This document shows positions 61,829 to 64,000 of a stretch of DNA of 64,000 nucleotides, piece after piece (positions within the stretch are counted from its first letter, which is position 1; every line of letters starts with the position of its first letter). The stretch lies in the NCBI RefSeq assembly GCF_900460065.1, contig NZ_UAVD01000024.1, positions 124,001-188,000 of the forward strand, in the 5' to 3' direction. The notes beneath the pieces are model-generated. The model saw nothing but the letters and a program-made list of their open reading frames with translations. It had not been told where the DNA came from and searched no databases. The position numbers were made by a program, and so were the translations under genes. Source of the stretch: Streptomyces griseus. Its GTDB lineage: Bacteria; Actinomycetota; Actinomycetes; Streptomycetales; Streptomycetaceae.

Positions 61829-62482
61829 ATGAACGCATCGCCCGGGGCACTCACCCTCACCAAGAAGACCCACTCCTGCGTCCGGATCGAGAAGGAGGGG
61901 CGCGTCCTGGTCATCGACCCCGGGGGCTTCTCGGAGGACGACGCGGCGCTCGGCGCGGACATCGTCCTGGTGACGCACGAGCACCCGGACCACTTCAACG
62001 AGGCGAGGCTCCGCGCGGGTCTGGAGGCGAACCCCGCGGCCGAGATCTGGACGCTGCGCAGCGTCGCCGAGCAGCTCTCGGCCGCCTTCCCGGGCCGGGT
62101 GCACACCGTGGGCGACGGGGACGCGTTCTCCGCCGCCGGATTCGACGTCACCGTGCACGGCGAGCTGCACGCGGTGATCCACCCGGACATCCCGAGGATC
62201 ACCAACGTCGGCTTCCTCGTCGACGGTTCGGTCTTCCACCCCGGCGACGCGCTCACCGTTCCCGACCGCCCCGTCGACACCCTCCTGCTGCCGGTCATGG
62301 CCCCCTGGAGCAAGATCTCCGAGGTCATCGACTACGTGCGCGAGGTCGAACCGCGGCGGGCCATCGACGTCCACGACGCCCTGCTGACCGATCTGGCACG
62401 GCCGATCTACGACCACCAGATCGGAGCCCTGGGCGGCGCGGACCACGGCCGGCTGGCCCCGGGCGGCACCACCGAGCTGTGA
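61829..62482 (+). CDS. MBL-fold metal-dependent hydrolase (UlaG-like)
   Basis: A 217-residue metallo-beta-lactamase-fold protein. KKTHSCVRIEKEGRVLVIDPGGF starts the fold, THEHPDHFNEA is the HxHxDH metal motif, GELHAVIHPDIPRITNVGFLVDGSVFHPGDAL supplies the later ligands, and the IDVHDALLTD His lies near the end. This short form lacks extra domains and its substrate is unknown. ATG at 61829 follows AGGATGGGG, 12 bases after the pcaL stop, so both may be cotranscribed. Confidence 0.9.
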   Translation: MNASPGALTLTKKTHSCVRIEKEGRVLVIDPGGFSEDDAALGADIVLVTHEHPDHFNEARLRAGLEANPAAEIWTLRSVAEQLSAAFPGRVHTVGDGDAFSAAGFDVTVHGELHAVIHPDIPRITNVGFLVDGSVFHPGDALTVPDRPVDTLLLPVMAPWSKISEVIDYVREVEPRRAIDVHDALLTDLARPIYDHQIGALGGADHGRLAPGGTTEL

Positions 62483-62524
62483 GCCCACCGGCCACTGTCA
62501 GTGGGAGCCGCTAGGTTGGCTGCC

Positions 62525-63304
62525 ATGCGCATCGCCACCTATAACGTCAATTCGATCACCGCCCGGCTGCCGAGGCTTCTGGCCTGGCTGGAGAGCAGCG
62601 GCACCGATGTGCTGTGCGTCCAGGAGACCAAGTGCACGGCGGAGCAGTTCCCCGCCGAAGCCCTGCGCGAGGCGGGTTACGCATCCGCGGTCAACGCCAC
62701 CGGCCGGTGGAACGGGGTCGCGCTGCTCTCCCGTGTCGGTCTCTCGGACGTCGTCACCGGGCTGCCGGACGGCCCGGAGTACGAGGGCGTGCAGGAGCCC
62801 CGCGCGATCTCGGCGACCTGCGGTCCGCTGCGCCTCTGGTCGGTGTACGTGCCCAACGGCCGCGAGGTCGAGCACGCGCACTACGCCTACAAGCTGCGCT
62901 GGCTGGAGGCGCTGCGGAAGGCCGTGGCGGCGGACGCCGCGAAGGCGCTGCCCTTCGCGGTCCTCGGCGACTTCAATGTGGCCCCGACCGACGAGGACGT
63001 CTGGGACCCGGCGCTGTTCGAGGGCGCCACGCATGTGACGCCGGCCGAGCGCGCCGCCCTCGCGGCCCTGGAGGCGGAGGGCCTGAGCGAGGTCCACCCC
63101 CGCCCCCTCAAGTACGACCGCGCCTACACCTTCTGGGACTACCGCGAGCTGCGGTTCCCCAAGAACAAGGGCATGCGGATCGACCTGACCTTCGGCAACG
63201 CCCCCTTCACCGCCGCCGTCAAGGACAGCTACGTCGACCGTGAGGAGCGCAAGGGCAAGGGGGCCTCCGACCACGCCCCGGTGGTCGTCGACCTCGATCT
63301 CTGA
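62525..63304 (+). CDS. xthA: Exodeoxyribonuclease III (AP endonuclease)
   Basis: A 259-residue DNA repair enzyme cutting at abasic sites and degrading 3' ends. It shows MRIATYNVNSITARLPRLLAWLE, CVQETKCTAEQFP (metal Glu), WSVYVPNGREVEH, the catalytic GDFNVAPTDEDVW, RIDLTFGN and the closing SDHAPVVVDLDL. The length fits bacterial XthA. ATG at 62525. It follows the MBL gene by 42 bases. Confidence 0.96.
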   Translation: MRIATYNVNSITARLPRLLAWLESSGTDVLCVQETKCTAEQFPAEALREAGYASAVNATGRWNGVALLSRVGLSDVVTGLPDGPEYEGVQEPRAISATCGPLRLWSVYVPNGREVEHAHYAYKLRWLEALRKAVAADAAKALPFAVLGDFNVAPTDEDVWDPALFEGATHVTPAERAALAALEAEGLSEVHPRPLKYDRAYTFWDYRELRFPKNKGMRIDLTFGNAPFTAAVKDSYVDREERKGKGASDHAPVVVDLDL

Positions 63305-63350
63305 TCCCGGGACCGCGGGGGCGGAGGCCCGCGTCACGCTGACAACTCAA

Positions 63351-63387
63351 GGTTGACACTCAAGGGGTGTCAACCTACGGTTGTCAC
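63351..63387 (+). promoter_or_regulatory. Leaderless promoter embedded in an inverted repeat before the Clp_N gene
   Basis: The -35 box TTGACA (63353-63358), a 17-base spacer and the -10 box TACGGT (63376-63381) would start transcription at or next to the ATG at 63388. The perfect arms GGTTGACAC (63351-63359) and GTGTCAACC (63367-63375) cover the -35 box and spacer; a further GGTTGTCAC and an upstream ACTCAAGG-type repeat flank them. This suggests repression by a two-fold binding protein. Confidence 0.75.
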
Positions 63388-64000
63388 ATGACGCAGCCTC
63401 TTCCCGTCACCCCTTCCGTGCGCCTCGACGATCTGATCGAGGCCATCAAGAAGACCAACGACGACGCCCTGGAGCAGCTCTCCGGCGCGGTGCTCGCCGC
63501 CGACCACCTCGGAGACGTGGCCGACCACCTCATCGGCCACTTCGTGGACCAGGCCCGGCGCTCCGGCGCCTCCTGGACCGACATCGGCCGGAGCATGGGG
63601 GTCACCCGCCAGGCCGCCCAGAAGCGCTTCGTGCCGAAGAAGGGCGGCGGCTCTCCGGAGCCGGAGCCCAACGAGGGCTTCAACCGCTTCACCCCGCGCG
63701 CCCGCAACGTGGTGGTCGCCTCCCACAACGAGGCCCAGGCCGCCCGGCACGCCGAGATCGTCCCCGCCCACCTGATCCTCGGCCTGCTCGCCGAGCCCGA
63801 GGCCATCGCGGCCCGCGTCCTCACCGGGCAGGGCGTGCCGGCGGACGCGCTGCGGGCCGCGGCGACCGCCGCGCTGCCCGCCGCCGTGGACGAGGCCCCC
63901 GAGCTGATCCCGTACGACGCGGACTCCAAGAAGGTCCTGGAGCTGACCTTCCGCGAGGCGCTCCGGCTCGGCCACAACTACGTGGGCACCGAGCACATCC
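63388..64000 (+). CDS. HTH and Clp N-terminal (Clp_N) domain protein, 3' end cut by window
   Basis: The first 204 residues are visible and the frame is open at the edge. Residues about 45-80 contain an HTH-like segment (SGASWTDIGRSMGVTRQAAQKRFVPKK). From about residue 90 there is a Clp_N pattern (FTPRARNVVVASHNEAQAARHAEIVPAHLILGLLAEPEAIAARVL, then a second repeat KVLELTFREALRLGHNYVGTEHI). Clp_N domains recognise misfolded or tagged proteins. An HTH beside one suggests a regulator whose DNA binding depends on the Clp_N part. It may bind the inverted repeat over its own promoter. Confidence 0.87.
   Translation, partial: MTQPLPVTPSVRLDDLIEAIKKTNDDALEQLSGAVLAADHLGDVADHLIGHFVDQARRSGASWTDIGRSMGVTRQAAQKRFVPKKGGGSPEPEPNEGFNRFTPRARNVVVASHNEAQAARHAEIVPAHLILGLLAEPEAIAARVLTGQGVPADALRAAATAALPAAVDEAPELIPYDADSKKVLELTFREALRLGHNYVGTEHI

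Overview
This window reads as a chromosome segment of a Streptomyces or very close relative. Base composition is strongly GC-rich with GC-biased third positions, GTG/TTG starts are common, and 4-base ATGA/GTGA stop-start overlaps are frequent. The locus types also fit the genus: an EshA-type encapsulin with 2-methylisoborneol genes, AllR-type allantoin control, DUF5955, and two-component pairs with LuxR-type regulators. I saw no rRNA, tRNA, CRISPR array, transposase or phage gene.

Layout. (1) 0-6.5 kb: a CUT1-type carbohydrate importer (binding lipoprotein plus two permeases, no ATPase) divergent from a GntR/HutC regulator, then a secreted lactonase-like beta-propeller, a small thiamine-binding-like protein and an HTH protein. 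(2) 6.5-13.3 kb: purine catabolism, with uraD, uraH, uricase, two NCS2 purine permeases and an 8-oxoguanine/guanine-type deaminase. (3) 13.3-20.6 kb: mixed genes, including an alpha/beta-hydrolase fold lacking its nucleophilic serine, a HEAT-repeat protein, a fibronectin-III lipoprotein and a YfcC-type transporter broken by a frameshift. (4) 20.6-31.2 kb: malate synthase, a MocA-like nucleotidyltransferase, a two-component system facing an ABC transporter, and the IclR (AllR-like) / allantoinase / allantoicase locus. A 15-bp site, TCAACA-N5-TTGA, lies before uraD, aceB and allB, tying urate-to-glyoxylate-to-malate together. (5) 31-42 kb: oxidoreductases, TetR, a DMT transporter, a second two-component system and two tandem P450s, one with a TTA codon. 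(6) 40.4-47.5 kb: Gfo/Idh dehydrogenase, GntR, a ribose/inositol-type ABC importer and a ROK kinase, with repeated GTCC(G/T)GAC-core operators. (7) 47.9-51.7 kb: family 2B encapsulin (EshA type), 2-methylisoborneol synthase and geranyl-diphosphate C-methyltransferase, ended by a 17-bp stem terminator. (8) 51.8-56 kb: a nitroreductase-like protein and a thiol-redox cluster (CcdA, DsbA, two Cys-containing membrane proteins) divergent from a CstR-like regulator. (9) 56-59.4 kb: a GNAT-Nudix fusion and an ABC exporter, preceded by an unlisted, translationally coupled 46-codon ORF. (10) 59.7-64 kb: small hypotheticals, PcaL fusion enzyme, MBL-fold hydrolase, exonuclease III, and the 5' part of an HTH-Clp_N protein with an apparently leaderless promoter inside an inverted repeat.

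The most striking system is the encapsulin/terpene operon. It should form a protein shell holding the terpene cyclase through its long disordered N-terminus. The peptide/exporter, CstR-like redox and Clp_N loci are less described. All functions are inferred from sequence recognition; no database search was run.
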